A stretch of DNA of 64,000 nucleotides, taken from assembly GCA_030248135.1 (NCBI GenBank), contig JASANC010005889.1, positions 1-64,000 of the forward strand, written 5' to 3'. Positions 42,922 to 54,000 of the stretch are shown one piece after another. The position numbers were made by a program, and so were the translations under genes. The number at the start of each line of letters is the position of its first letter. Positions within the stretch are counted from its first letter, which is position 1. Below the pieces are notes generated by a model. It saw only the letters and a program-made list of their open reading frames with translations, did not search any database and was not told the origin of the DNA. Source of the DNA: Theristus sp. LFF4_11 (lineage: Eukaryota > Nematoda > Chromadorea > Monhysterida > Xyalidae).

Positions 42922-44928
42922 CTAGCCAATTGACCCGTGCCTACGGCACGGTTAGCTGATAAATATAATTGTTATTTTTGAGTGGATTTTGATTTTTTGA
43001 ACCGTGCCCGCCCACGACCCGGATTAAAAATGTATTGCATTTTGATTTTGAGCTGCTTTAGTCGTTCCCGTTTAAATTATAAAAACAGTCTTCTGATCAA
43101 GAACACAATTTCACTGCTTCCCTTTTAAAATTCCCATTTAAATCTTTTTTAATTGCCAATGGTCAATTGCCGTTCCTGTTAAAAATATGAAAATTCAATT
43201 AACGTTAAATGAATTGAAACGACAAAAATAACGTTTTATAAAAATCGTTTTTGAATGTAATTTGTAATTGTAGTTTTGAATTTTTGTTTTTGAAATTGAC
43301 ACATTTTTTAAACTAAACACCCGCGTTTTGAAAACAAATTTGAAATGTGAAGTTTATAATTTTGCTGTTAGGTTTTTACCGGTTCACCCTGCCCTGAGCC
43401 AATCCTTTTTTGAGTGACACGTATTGAAAAAATGTCAAATTAAAAAAAGCTTTTTTCCAAATTACCCGCTTTCATTCTAATCAGATTTTTAGTCAATCAC
43501 CCACTTCATTAACAAATCCCGTTTCATATACCCTAATATCTAAGCCAAGCCTTTTTGCAAAGTGAAAGTGAATGGGGAAACAAAAGTAACGTTTTTCAAC
43601 ACCCATTTAAATAGTCATTTAAATACAACTTTATTTTTGCGTTTTTGTATTTGACACGCATTGAAAAAATGTCAAATTTGGAAAAAATCGTTTTTTCTAA
43701 ATAACCGCTCTGAAAGCCATAACAAACCCCGTTTAAAAAAGTTCTCAGGCAAAAACTTTTCAACCAAATGATAATGAAAGATGTCTTGAAAGCAATGCGC
43801 AGTGTGCAGATGCAATGCCAATGTCGATGTCGTTTTGCATCCCGATTTTTTAAAACAATTGTGTTTGTGATCAACTTGTTTGTGAACAGAAACAATTGCC
43901 ATTAATTGTCAATCGCATGTTTAAATTTGAATAAAAAATATAAAAACTAACGTTTTTTTATTTACCCGTTTTAAAAAGCTAATGCTTTTTTACCCGTTTA
44001 CCTAAGCCAAACCTTTTTTGTAAAGTGAAAATGTGAAGTTTATGATTTTGCTATTTTTACCCGTTCACCATAACCTAAGTCAAGCCTTTTTGTAAGTTAA
44101 GTAAGATTGAATAAAAAATACAAAAATTAATGTTTTTTTCATAAAAAATACCCGTTTTAAAAAGCTAATGCTTGTTTTACCCGGTTACCCTAACATAAGC
44201 CAAACCTTTTTTCTAAAGTGAAAATGAATAGAAGAAACAAAAAAGTGACGTTTATAATTTCGTTTTGCAGTCATTGCTTCTTTTTACCCGTTTACCCCAA
44301 CATGACCCAAACATTTTGCAAAGTGAAAATGAATGGTAAATACCATTTCGACCCAATTAAAAAACTAACTTTTTTCAAAGACGGTTTTGTTACATCTTTC
44401 GCAGTCGCTCGTCAAGTTTTGAGCAGCAACAATTGCCAGTTGCCCATCGAGCGTTACGGTGAAATTATCGCTCATAACCGTGGAGTATCAATTTGAAAAT
44501 GAAACATGGAGTATCAATTTCAATGAAATTTACTTGTTTTGAATCCAAAGTCCAAAGTGTCGATGTGCGTTTTGTAACCCGATTTTTAAAAACAAAAAAG
44601 TTCAAACTTTTTTCAAAGACGGTTTTGTTACATCTTTCCCTCCCAGTCGATCATCAAGTTTTGATCAGCCACGCTTCCATTTGCCTATGCTGCGCTGAAC
44701 TGTCTCTGTTGACCAAAGAGTATCATGATGACCTCAGCTATGAAGAGCGACGTTTTGAGAAAACAATCTCAACTGGCATTAAAAAAATAAAAATAGGTTA
44801 AGGAAATTGAGATGGAGTTTTCTTAAATAGCAAAAATGAGCGCCAATTCAAATTTCATGAAAATGTGAACAGACTTACTTAATCAGTCAGTCAGCTCACA
44901 CAGTAACTATCTTAGTATAGTAGATAGA
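42922..44928 (-). mobile_element. Helitron-type array, unit 2
   Basis: The 3' CTAG at 42922-42925 with intact hairpin directly abuts unit 1. The 5' end contains TCTACTATACTAAGATAGT (minus strand) near 44926. The interior holds repeated TTTACCCGTTTACCCTAACA-like boxes. Confidence 0.8.
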
Positions 44929-46507
44929 CTAGCCAATTGACCCGAGCGTATGTGGCTTAATCAATGCCAAGCCTTTTTGGTGAAGTGGCATTGAATTAAA
45001 AAGAAAAAACAGTAACGTTTACTGAATAACCAATCTGAAGAAAATTTACTTTGTGCTGCCGTGAAGCCGCCTACAATACAATATTTTTTATTGTATTTAA
45101 ATGAATAAAAAATGCGAAGTTTATGAGTTTGTTATTTTTACCCGTTCACCCTAACCTAAGGCAAGCCTTTTTGTATGTGAAGTAAGATTGAATAAAAAAC
45201 ATAAAAATTAACGTTTTTTAATTACCCGTTTAAAAAAGCTAATGCTTCATTTACCCGTTTACCTTAGCCAAGCCTTTTTTGTAAAGTGAAAATGCGAAGT
45301 TTATGATTTTGCTATTTTTACCCGTTCACCCTGACCGTCAAGCCTTTTTGTAAGTTAAGTAAGATTGAATAAAAAATATAAAAATTAACGTTTTATTCAA
45401 TTACCCGTTTTAAAAAGCTAATGCTTCTTTTACCCGGTTAGCCTAACATAAGCCAAGCCTTTTTTGTAAAGTGAAAATGAATAGAAGAAACAAAAACAGT
45501 GACGTTTTTAATTTCGTTTTGCAGTCATTGCTTCTTTTTACCCGTTTACCCTAACATAAGCCAAGCATCTTTTGTAATGTGAAAATGCGAAGTTTATGAT
45601 TTTGCAATTTTTACCCGTTCACCGTAACCTAAGTCAAGCCTTTTTGTAAATGAAGTAAAATTGAATAAAAAATATAAAAATTAACGGTTTTTTCAATTAC
45701 CCGTTTTAATAAGATAATGCTTCTTTTACCCGTTCACCCTAACCTAAGTCAAGCCTTTTTGCAAATGAAGTAAAATTGAATAAAAAATATAAAAATTAAC
45801 GGTTTTTTCAATTACCCGTTTTAAAAAGCTAATGCTTCTTTAACCCGTTTACCCTAACGTAAGCCAAGCATCTTTTATAAAGCGAAAATGCGAGGTTTAT
45901 GATTTTGCTATTTTTACCCGTTCACCGTAACCTAAGTCAAGCCTTTTTGTAAGTGAAGTAAAATTGAATAAAAGTATAAAAATTAACGGTTTTTTTAATT
46001 ACCCGTTTTAAAAAGCTCATGCTTCGTTTACCCGTTTACCCTAACATAAGCCAAGCCTTTTTGTAAAGTGAAAATAAATAGAAGAAACAAAAAAGTGACG
46101 TTTTTAAGTTTCTTTTTGCAGCCATTGCTTCTTTTTACCCGTTTACCCTAACATAACCCAAGCCTTTTGCAAAGTGAAAATGAATGGTAAATACCATTGC
46201 GACCCAATTGAAAATAACTTACTTTTTTCAAAGACGGTTTTGTCACATCTTTCGCAGTCGCTCGTCAAGTTTTGAGCAGCAACAATTGCTATTTGCCAAC
46301 CGTAGGCATAACCGTAGAGTATCAACTTGAATAGAGTATCATGATGACTTTCAGCTATGAAGAGCGGCGTTTTGATTAAACAATTTCAAGTGATATTAAA
46401 AATAGATAAAGATTGAGATTGAGATTGAGATGAAGCTTTCTTAAATAGCAAAAATGGGCGCCAATTCAAAAGTGTGACGGACAGACAAATTGTAAATTTA
46501 GTAGTAA
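44929..46507 (-). mobile_element. Helitron-type array, unit 3, hairpin lost
   Basis: CTAGCCAATTGACCC is kept at the 3' end, but the following hairpin is replaced by GAGCGTATGTGGC. The interior is tandem units of about 150-190 bp, each with a CCCTAACCTAAG-like box and AAGCCTTTTTGTAA. Confidence 0.7.
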
Positions 46508-47329
46508 CTAGCCAATTGACCCGAGCGTATGTGGCTTAATCAATGCCAAGCCTTTTTGGTGAAGTGGCATTGACTTAGAAAGTAAAAAACAGTAACGTTT
46601 ACTGAATAATAACCCTGAAGAAAATTTACCTTGTTCTGCCGTGAAGTCGCCTACAATACAATATTTTTAATGTATTTAAATAAATAAAAAATGCGAAGTT
46701 TATGATTTTGCTATTTGTACCCGTTTACCCTAACCGAAGGCAAGCCTTTTTGTAAGTGAAGTAAAATTGAATAAAAAATATAAAAACTAACGTTTTTTTC
46801 ATTTACCCGTTTTAAAAAGCTAATGCTTTTTTACCCGTTTACCTAAGCCAAGCCTTTTTTGTAAAGTGAAAATGCGAAGTTTATGATTTTGCTATTTTTT
46901 CCCCGTTCACCCTAACCTAAGTCAAGCCTTTTTGTATGTGAAGTAAGATTGAATAAAAACATAAAAATTAACGTTTTTTTTCAATTACCCGTTTTAAAAA
47001 GCCAATGCTTCTTTTACCCGTTTACCTAAGCCAAGCCTTTTTTGCAAAGTGAAAATGCGAAGTTTATGATTTTGCTATTTTTACCCGTTCACCCTAACCT
47101 AAGTCAAGCCTTTTTGTAAGTTAAGTAAGATTGAATAAAAAATATAAAAATTAACGTTTTTTTCATTAAAAAATACCCGTTTTAAAAAGCTAATGCTTCT
47201 TTTACCCGGTACCCTAACATAAGCCAAGCCATTGAGATTGAGATGAAGCTTTCTTAAATAGCAAAAAATGAGCGCCAATTCAAAAGTGTGACGGACAGAC
47301 AGACAAATTGTAAATTTAGTAGTAATAGA
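46508..47329 (-). mobile_element. Helitron-type array, unit 4, hairpin lost
   Basis: Starts with the same variant end as unit 3 (CCAATTGACCCGAGCG). It is the shortest unit and ends in a degenerate AATTTAGTAGTAATAGA. Confidence 0.65.
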
Positions 47330-48301
47330 CTAGCCAATTGACCCGTGCCTACGGCACGGTTAGCTGATATCTGATAAATACAATTATTATTTTTGAGTGG
47401 ATTTTGCCCGATTTTGGCTTTATGAACCGTGCTAAAAAATGCATTGCATTTTGATTGTGAGCTGCTTTAGTCGTTACCGTTCAAATTATCAAAAACAATA
47501 TTCTGATCGCGAACACTATCTTTACTGCATTCTGTTTTAAAATTAAAAACAATCTTTTTTAATCACTAATGGTCAATTGCTGTTCCCGTTAAAAACGATT
47601 TTAAAGTTAATTGAATTGAACAGACAAAAAGCAACGCTTTATTAAAATCGTTTTTGAATGTAATTTGTAATTGCAATTTTGAACTTTTGTTTTTGAAACT
47701 GACACATTTCTAATTAAACCCGCGTGTTGAAAACAAATTTGAAGGGCGAAGTTTATAATTTTGCTGTAATGTTTTTACCCGTTCAGCCTGATCTAAGCTA
47801 ATCCTTATCACGCACTTCATTAACAACCCCCCGTGTATTTGATTTCGCAATTAATTTTTTAGTTGACTTGTTTAGATAAGTCTTTTCTGTTTTTGAAAAA
47901 GTTCTCAAGCAAAAACTTTTCAACAAAAAGATACTGAAAAATAACGTTTTGAAATGAAAGTGCAATGTGCACTTGCAATGTCGATGTCGTTTTGCAACCG
48001 GTTTTGAAAACAATTGCAACTATTTTTCATAGTTGGTTTTCTTTCATTTTTCGCTTTCGGTCATCAAGTTGTGAACAGCAACAATTACCATTGTTTGTCA
48101 ATCGCATGTTAAAGCGCTGTCGCAGATGACCAAAGAGTATCATGATGACTTCGTAGTGAACAGTGACGTTTTTGAGAAAATAATTGGCATTGATAATAGG
48201 TTAAAAATTGAGATGCAGTTTTTTAAATAGCAAAAATGAGCGGCAATTCAAAAAGCAAAAAAGTGCCACACACAGACACCACTATTATCTTAGTATTATG
48301 A
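47330..48301 (-). mobile_element. Helitron-type array, unit 5
   Basis: Intact 3' end with hairpin. The 5' end reads TCATAATACTAAGATAATAG on the minus strand. Its last ~240 bp (48058-48299) are nearly identical to the end of unit 1 (42680-42920). Confidence 0.75.
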
Positions 48302-48558
48302 TAGATATGATTGATGATTGATGTTGCTCTTGTGTTACCTTTGTTTTATTTATGTCGTTGTTACTAGGGTTGCCGCGAGACGTGTCTAGTCTCGTCTTGT
48401 GACCCTCTGTGAACGCTTGTCGAAGTTGTGTGGAATAAAATGAAGTGTGTTACGTCAATTGCGTCATGCGTCAAAAAAGCAACAAATGCAACAAACGGTA
48501 ACAACGACATAAATAAAACAAAGGTAACAAGAACAAACCAGTTAATAAAAAACAACTA

Positions 48559-48826
48559 CGGTATGGCCGGTTAAACATGGCAGCTTTTTTCAGGGTGCAA
48601 GGAGCGCGCGAATTTTGAATGAAAGAAAAAAGACGTTCATAAACTGAATTGTGTGCCAAATTTGTCGCGTTTTTTTAAACTAATGGATTATTAACCGCGC
48701 TATTCTGTTCATTCTTTATCCCTTGTACACATGATTGGGAATTACGTTGGCTTTTTTGAAAAAGACAATTCCTAGTCTGCGGCTGATCCCGCCTTGATGG
48801 ACTGCCTCATTTATTCGGCCATACTG
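48559..48826 (-). mobile_element. MITE family B
   Basis: Ends CGGTATGGCCGG and CGGCCATACTG, TA on both sides (48557-48558, 48827-48828), inverted relative to the copy at 10192. Confidence 0.85.
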
Positions 48827-49181
48827 TACGACTGTCTGTCCGTGCGCAAAAAGGCAAATGCGCACGCGAATTAGAATTTCGTGCGCACGACTGTCCCACG
48901 ACTTTTTGCTGCTGGCAGCAAAAAGTCGTTCGACGGATGTGCGCACGAAATTCTAATTCCCGTACTCAAGCTTGTCCGTCCGCACGTTCGGACATACCAC
49001 ACGACTTTTTGCCCACGCGAATTAGTTTTCCGTATGTATGCACGACACTTCAGTCGTTCTAAATGCGGTGCGCAGTTTTCAGTTTTGTCGTGTGGCGTAC
49101 GAAACGACTGTTTTGCGCCCCGCATTTAGAACGACGTGCGTTCCGTGCGTACGTAAGAAAAACTAATTGCTAAACGCGCCT
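48827..49181 (-). mobile_element. Harbinger-like element, one-ended fragment
   Basis: Ends GCTAAACGCGCCT followed by TAA (49182-49184), as in the element at 15108-18534. It is truncated on the left where a family B MITE lies. It carries the uninterrupted target site of the hAT-like MITE at 15300-16029. Confidence 0.8.
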
Positions 49182-49211
49182 TAATCGCGCCTTTAGAATG
49201 TAAACGTTTTG

Positions 49212-49925
49212 AAAGTTTGTGCGAAATGTCCGTGTGCGAAATGTCCGTTGTGCGAAATGCCCTTTGTGCGAAATGTCCGTGTGCGAAAAGTCCGTGTGCG
49301 AAATGTCCGTTGTGCGAAATGTCCTTTGTGCGAAATGTCCGTGTGCGAAAAGTCCGTGTGCAAAATGTCCGTTGTGCGAAATGTCCTTTGTGCGAAATGT
49401 CCGTGTGCGAAATGTCCGTTTGCGAAATGTCCGTTGTGCGAAATATCCTTTGTGCCAAATGACCGTTGTGCGAAATGTCCGTGTGCGAAATGTCCGTGTG
49501 CAAAAAGTCCTTGTGTGAAACGTCCGTGTGCGAAAAGTCCTTTGTGCGAAATGTCCTTTGTGCGAAATGTCCGTGTGCGAAATATCCGTTGTGCGAAATG
49601 TCCATTGTGCGAAATGTCCGTGTGCTAAATGTCCGTGTGCAAAATGTCCGTGTGCAAATGGTCCTTGTGTGAAACGTCCGTGTGCGAAAAGTCCTTTGTG
49701 CGAAATGTCCTTTGTGCGAAATGTTTGTGTGCGATATATCCGTTGTGCGAAATGTCCATTGTGCGAAATGTCCGTGTGCTAAATGTCCGTGTGCGAAAAG
49801 TCTGTGTGCGAAATGTCCGTGTGCGAAATGTCCTTGTGCGAAATGTCCGTGTGCGAAATGTCCGCTGTGCGAAATGTCCGTGTGCGAGAAGTCCGTGTGC
49901 CAAATGTCCTTGTGCGAAATGTCCT
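49212..49925. repeat. 15/16-bp minisatellite
   Basis: About 46 units of GTGCGAAATGTCCGT(T), with AAA/ATG and CGT/CTT variants and a higher-order pattern of about 156 bp (compare 49513 and 49669). All frames translate to Cys/Lys/Pro-rich repeats without stops, which is a property of the repeat and not evidence for a gene. Confidence 0.95.
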
Positions 49926-50007
49926 CGAATCTACTCAACTACTCTCCTCAAAAAAAATTCCCCTCACTCCTCAACTCCTCACTATTATAAAACTGGCCAT
50001 TGTCGCG

Positions 50008-50235
50008 TCTGTAGCGCAGGTGTAGGGCTTTCGCCTACCGTTCTGTAGGTGGAAAGTTCGAACCTCGCTGCGGACAAGACGCATAATGGAGAAACTAAAT
50101 TGACCAACAAGATCTAATGGTCTACTCCCTCCAGAGCCGAGGGTAAATTGGGCTCGGGGCAGTATTGCCCGTTTCCGCCGGAGTTTGGTACCTTCGGGTT
50201 TCCGGAACCAGCGCTCGAACAAAAAAAACAAAACA
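50008..50235 (+). mobile_element. tRNA-derived SINE, short form
   Basis: The head has A-box-like TAGCGCAGGTGTAGG and B-box AGTTCGAACCT, with a pairing acceptor stem (GTCTGTA/TGCGGAC). The anticodon loop is not canonical. The body contains GGAGTTTGGTACCTTCGGG (50179-50197), shared with the SINE at 21243-21740, and an A-rich tail follows. Confidence 0.75.
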
Positions 50236-50788
50236 ACTTATTCAGTGCAGTGGTACAAGTAATTCCACACCTCTCATCTTCTGTGCTGTATGGAAATGTG
50301 TTGAAGAAATATGTTCACTTCACTTGTTGCTGTTGTTCAAACTGATCGTTTGCAATTCATTGTTTCTCATTTTATTTAGCATTCCTAATTCCTATTCGTT
50401 TCTCAGCCTTTCGAATCAATTTTCAATGTTCAAGCTGGTTTGATCATGGTTGTCATGGAAACACGGTCCAAGCTGGCGCGCGCGTTTATTAGCAGACAGC
50501 TTCTCTTTTATTGCTTGACGGGACGGACGAATCTTGAAATTTATTGGTATTCGTGTAAAAACTTCCAACTCTGATTCCAATATCAACAGCAACGACTCCA
50601 TCGCCAAGCCCAGCAATAAAGACACGAAATGTTTGTTTATTTGAGCAAAAAGGTGAGCGGAAACAACTGAAAGGCAAATAAAATTTCTTTTCAAAGTATT
50701 TGCTGCAATTCAAAATTGTTCAACTGCAGGTGTGTAGGTTCCGTTTGCGGTCTAGTTAACAACTAACATTTCCCACTTGAGTATTTTT
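50236..50788. other. Intergenic upstream of WDR35
   Basis: No gene is recognised; minus-strand frames at 50416-50713 have no motif. Confidence 0.4.
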
Positions 50789-50975
50789 GTTGTTGTGATT
50801 TTTAGGCGATGTTTTTAGCCAGGGCTAACCCAGAGAAGCGTACAGAACGCCATTGAGTAGGGCGCCCATCGAGTTTTCTCTGTCATTAAGTGCCTATACA
50901 CCCCTCGGTGGGGCTCGATCCCCCGAGAGCACAGACTGTAGTCTAACGCACTACCACCAGGCTACGAGGGTGACA
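50789..50975 (-). mobile_element. tRNA-derived SINE T, copy 3, just upstream of WDR35
   Basis: Inverted relative to 22253-22456, with the tail on the left and the tRNA-like head (GGGGCTCGATCCCCCGAG on the plus strand) on the right. Its head ends about 30 bp before the WDR35 start codon, so it probably overlaps the 5' UTR or promoter. Confidence 0.9.
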
Positions 50976-51006
50976 ATATTATAACGATATAAGCGTGCAA
51001 AACGTT

Positions 51007-54000
51007 ATGTTAATTTTTCTCAGTGCACAACATGATATACAGATTTCCATCCCAAATAACGTGCAACTTCAATCGATTGCGTGGAGTCGACAAGATGAAT
51101 ACATCGCAGCGGGTGGCGACGATGGGCTACTCAAAGTATTGAAGTTAGACACAAGTGCCGGTTTGTCACAACAAAACGAACAAATGCTTGTTTTTGGTAA
51201 AAAACTGGTTGTTTTCAAACTGATTGTTTCAAATTACTTTTCAGTTGGAAAGGATGGCGTCAGAGGTTTGGCCGCACCAACCAACCTGCAGATCAATCAA
51301 AATTTGGACGGACACACAGGCACACAGGCTAAGCTTATTTGATCGATTTCTGAGTTTTCAAATTTACAATTTTTTAGCATTTGCAGGTGCGATCAAAGTA
51401 ATTGCATGGAACGAATCATATCAAAAGTTGACCACAAGCGACTCGCACGGGCTAATAATCGTTTGGATGATGTACAAAGGTTAGGCACGTCCGTCAAGAT
51501 TATTCTCGTCAAACTTGGCCTGTCTTGAAACGTCACTTTCATGGCGACTGACAAAGTGTCCTGCAGGATCATGGTACGAAGAAATGATCAACAACCGTAA
51601 TAAGTCCGTAGTGACAGACATGGCTTGGAGCGCCGATGGCACTAAAATCTGCATCGTTTACGAAGACGGTTTGAATTTTTAGGCACTTTTAGGCACTTTT
51701 TTGAAAGTGTCTCTATTCTAACGCAGCCTCTCGTACTGCACAGGTGTGGTCATTGTTGGTTCGGTCGATGGAAACCGGCTGTGGAGCAAAGAAGTGCATG
51801 GTGGACCGCTTCTAGCCGTTGAAGTACGGTTTTTAATCTGTTGTTGGTTCTGACAGCTTTTACAAACAAGCAAAAGAAATTTGTTGTATAGTATGGCCGA
51901 ATAAATAAGTCAGTCCTTGTATTCTCCATCAAGGCAGGATCAGTCGCAGACTGGGAGTTGTGTTTTTCATGAATGCCAAGATAATTCCCAATCGTGTGTA
52001 CAAAGGAGATAGAATGAACAGAATAGCACGAAGAATCAATTAGTTTTTAAAAACACACATCAAATTTGACACACAATTTGATTTCTGAAAGTTTTTATCC
52101 TTTCATTCAAATTTCGCGCGCTCCTTGCACCCTGAAAAAAGCTGCCATGTTTAAACGGCCATTCCGTACAAGAAGTACCGTATTACCCCCATTAAACCCC
52201 CCCACCACCATTAATCCCCCCCCCCACCAATAAACCCCCACCCCCCCCCCCGACCAGTTTCCAAATAATCCCCCCCCCACAAATAATCCCCCATGGGGGT
52301 TAATTGGAAACCTGTTTGAAACACATACCCAGCGAATTCAGTGGCTGAATGCAGTGACATTGGTGAAATTGTGCTACAGTATGACCGTTTAAACATGGCA
52401 GCTTTTTTCAGGGTGCAAGGAGCGCGCGAAATTTGAATCAAAGAAAAAAGTAGCTCAGAAACCCAACTGCGTGTCAAATTTTACATGTTTCTGAAAATTA
52501 ATTGGTAATTCGGGCTATTCTGTTCATTATTTCTACCTTTGCACACTCGATTGGCGAATATCTTATCATTTTTGAGAAAGGAAACTCCTAGTCTGCGACT
52601 ATCTCGCCTTGATTGAGACTGCCATATTTATTCGGCCATACTGTACCAAAGGCCCCAAATGGGTGAGTTAATGGTAATTTCATTACAAAAGGCTGTTACA
52701 AAAGGAAATCTCTGTGAAAAGTAGAAGTTTCTGTGACTTTCTTGCCTGCCATGCAAGGTATTTTTGCCATTTTTCAACAAGCCCCCACCCCTTGAATTTT
52801 TTTGTAAATAAACCCCCCACCAATAATCCCCCCCCCCCACCAATAAACCCCACCCCTAAAAGTCGCTGACGTATTAATCCCCCATGGGGGTTTATTGGGG
52901 GTAATACGGTATTTGTTGAAAGAATTTCAATTTTTTTCCTAAAACGTCTCAGTGGTCACCTGATTCACGTTGGCTGTTATTCGGCATGACAACTAATGAG
53001 GTTCACATTTATGACGTTGACGGAAATTACTCAGCAAGTGTTTCTTTTTTCGATGGCATATGTTTTTTTTTAAATCACTCATTTGTTTACCGTAAAAAAC
53101 ATCGATATTTTAGAACAAACTGACAATTACGTGCGTTTCGCCCGACGATGACGGTTAGTTTCGTGTGCGACATTATTAATACAAAAATGTGCATTTTCTG
53201 ACCGTCGCACTAATTTTTTGCAGCTCAACTGTTGGGCATCTGCTGGCACAGCACATTGGCGCCATCAATGGTGGCCGCAAACGAAGATGCTGCCCAGAAG
53301 TCAGTGCCGTAAAGTGTCACATGTTGTCTTTCTCAATCTCAACTGACTTCAATTCCACGAGTCTTAAAAAATTTAGTTCCGCACGTGCAAATGGGCTCGA
53401 TGCAACGGCGGCACGCAAGATCGACAGTGGACACGCCGCGCTGGTTGTGTATTTCGACAAGGGCAAAATGCAACTGATGCGTCATGAGAACGATACTGGT
53501 CGGTTGCGGCTCCCATTTTCAAATGCTTAACGATGATTGCAGAATTGATACCAGTAAACTCAGCAGATAAGCTGGAATTTCAGAACCGATCGTCGTGAAA
53601 TTCGATCAGTTTCGAATCACGTCGGCGCGTTGGAACAACGAGGGCACCCTGTTGGCAGTGGCCGGTCAACAGACGGACATGCCCGACGGCGAGCAGAACG
53701 CGGTGCACTTTCTGACGAACCATGGAATTGTCCGTTTCTCAATAAATTCTATTTTCCATAAATTTTTATCTCCATTTACAATTCGAACGATCGGATTTTG
53801 CTTTCGGTTTCAGCAAATTCGAAAAATGAAAGTACCAGGCAAACAAATCACCGGTTGCAGCTGGGAGGCGAGCGGACTGCGCATCTGTTTGGCCGTTGAC
53901 TCGCATATTTTCTTCGCCAACATCCGACCGGATTACCATGTTGGTTTTTATATTTTTTTGGACAATGACTTTGAAGATCGTTGACTTGCAACTTTCATTA

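Noticed and set aside
49209..50048. Cys-rich open frames in several phases
   Set aside because: They are translations of the 15/16-bp minisatellite; all frames are open because the unit lacks stops, and unit length changes shift the frame.
50008..50080. Possible tRNA gene
   Set aside because: The acceptor stem pairs well, but the anticodon loop is six bases and the sequence continues into a SINE body shared with another locus.
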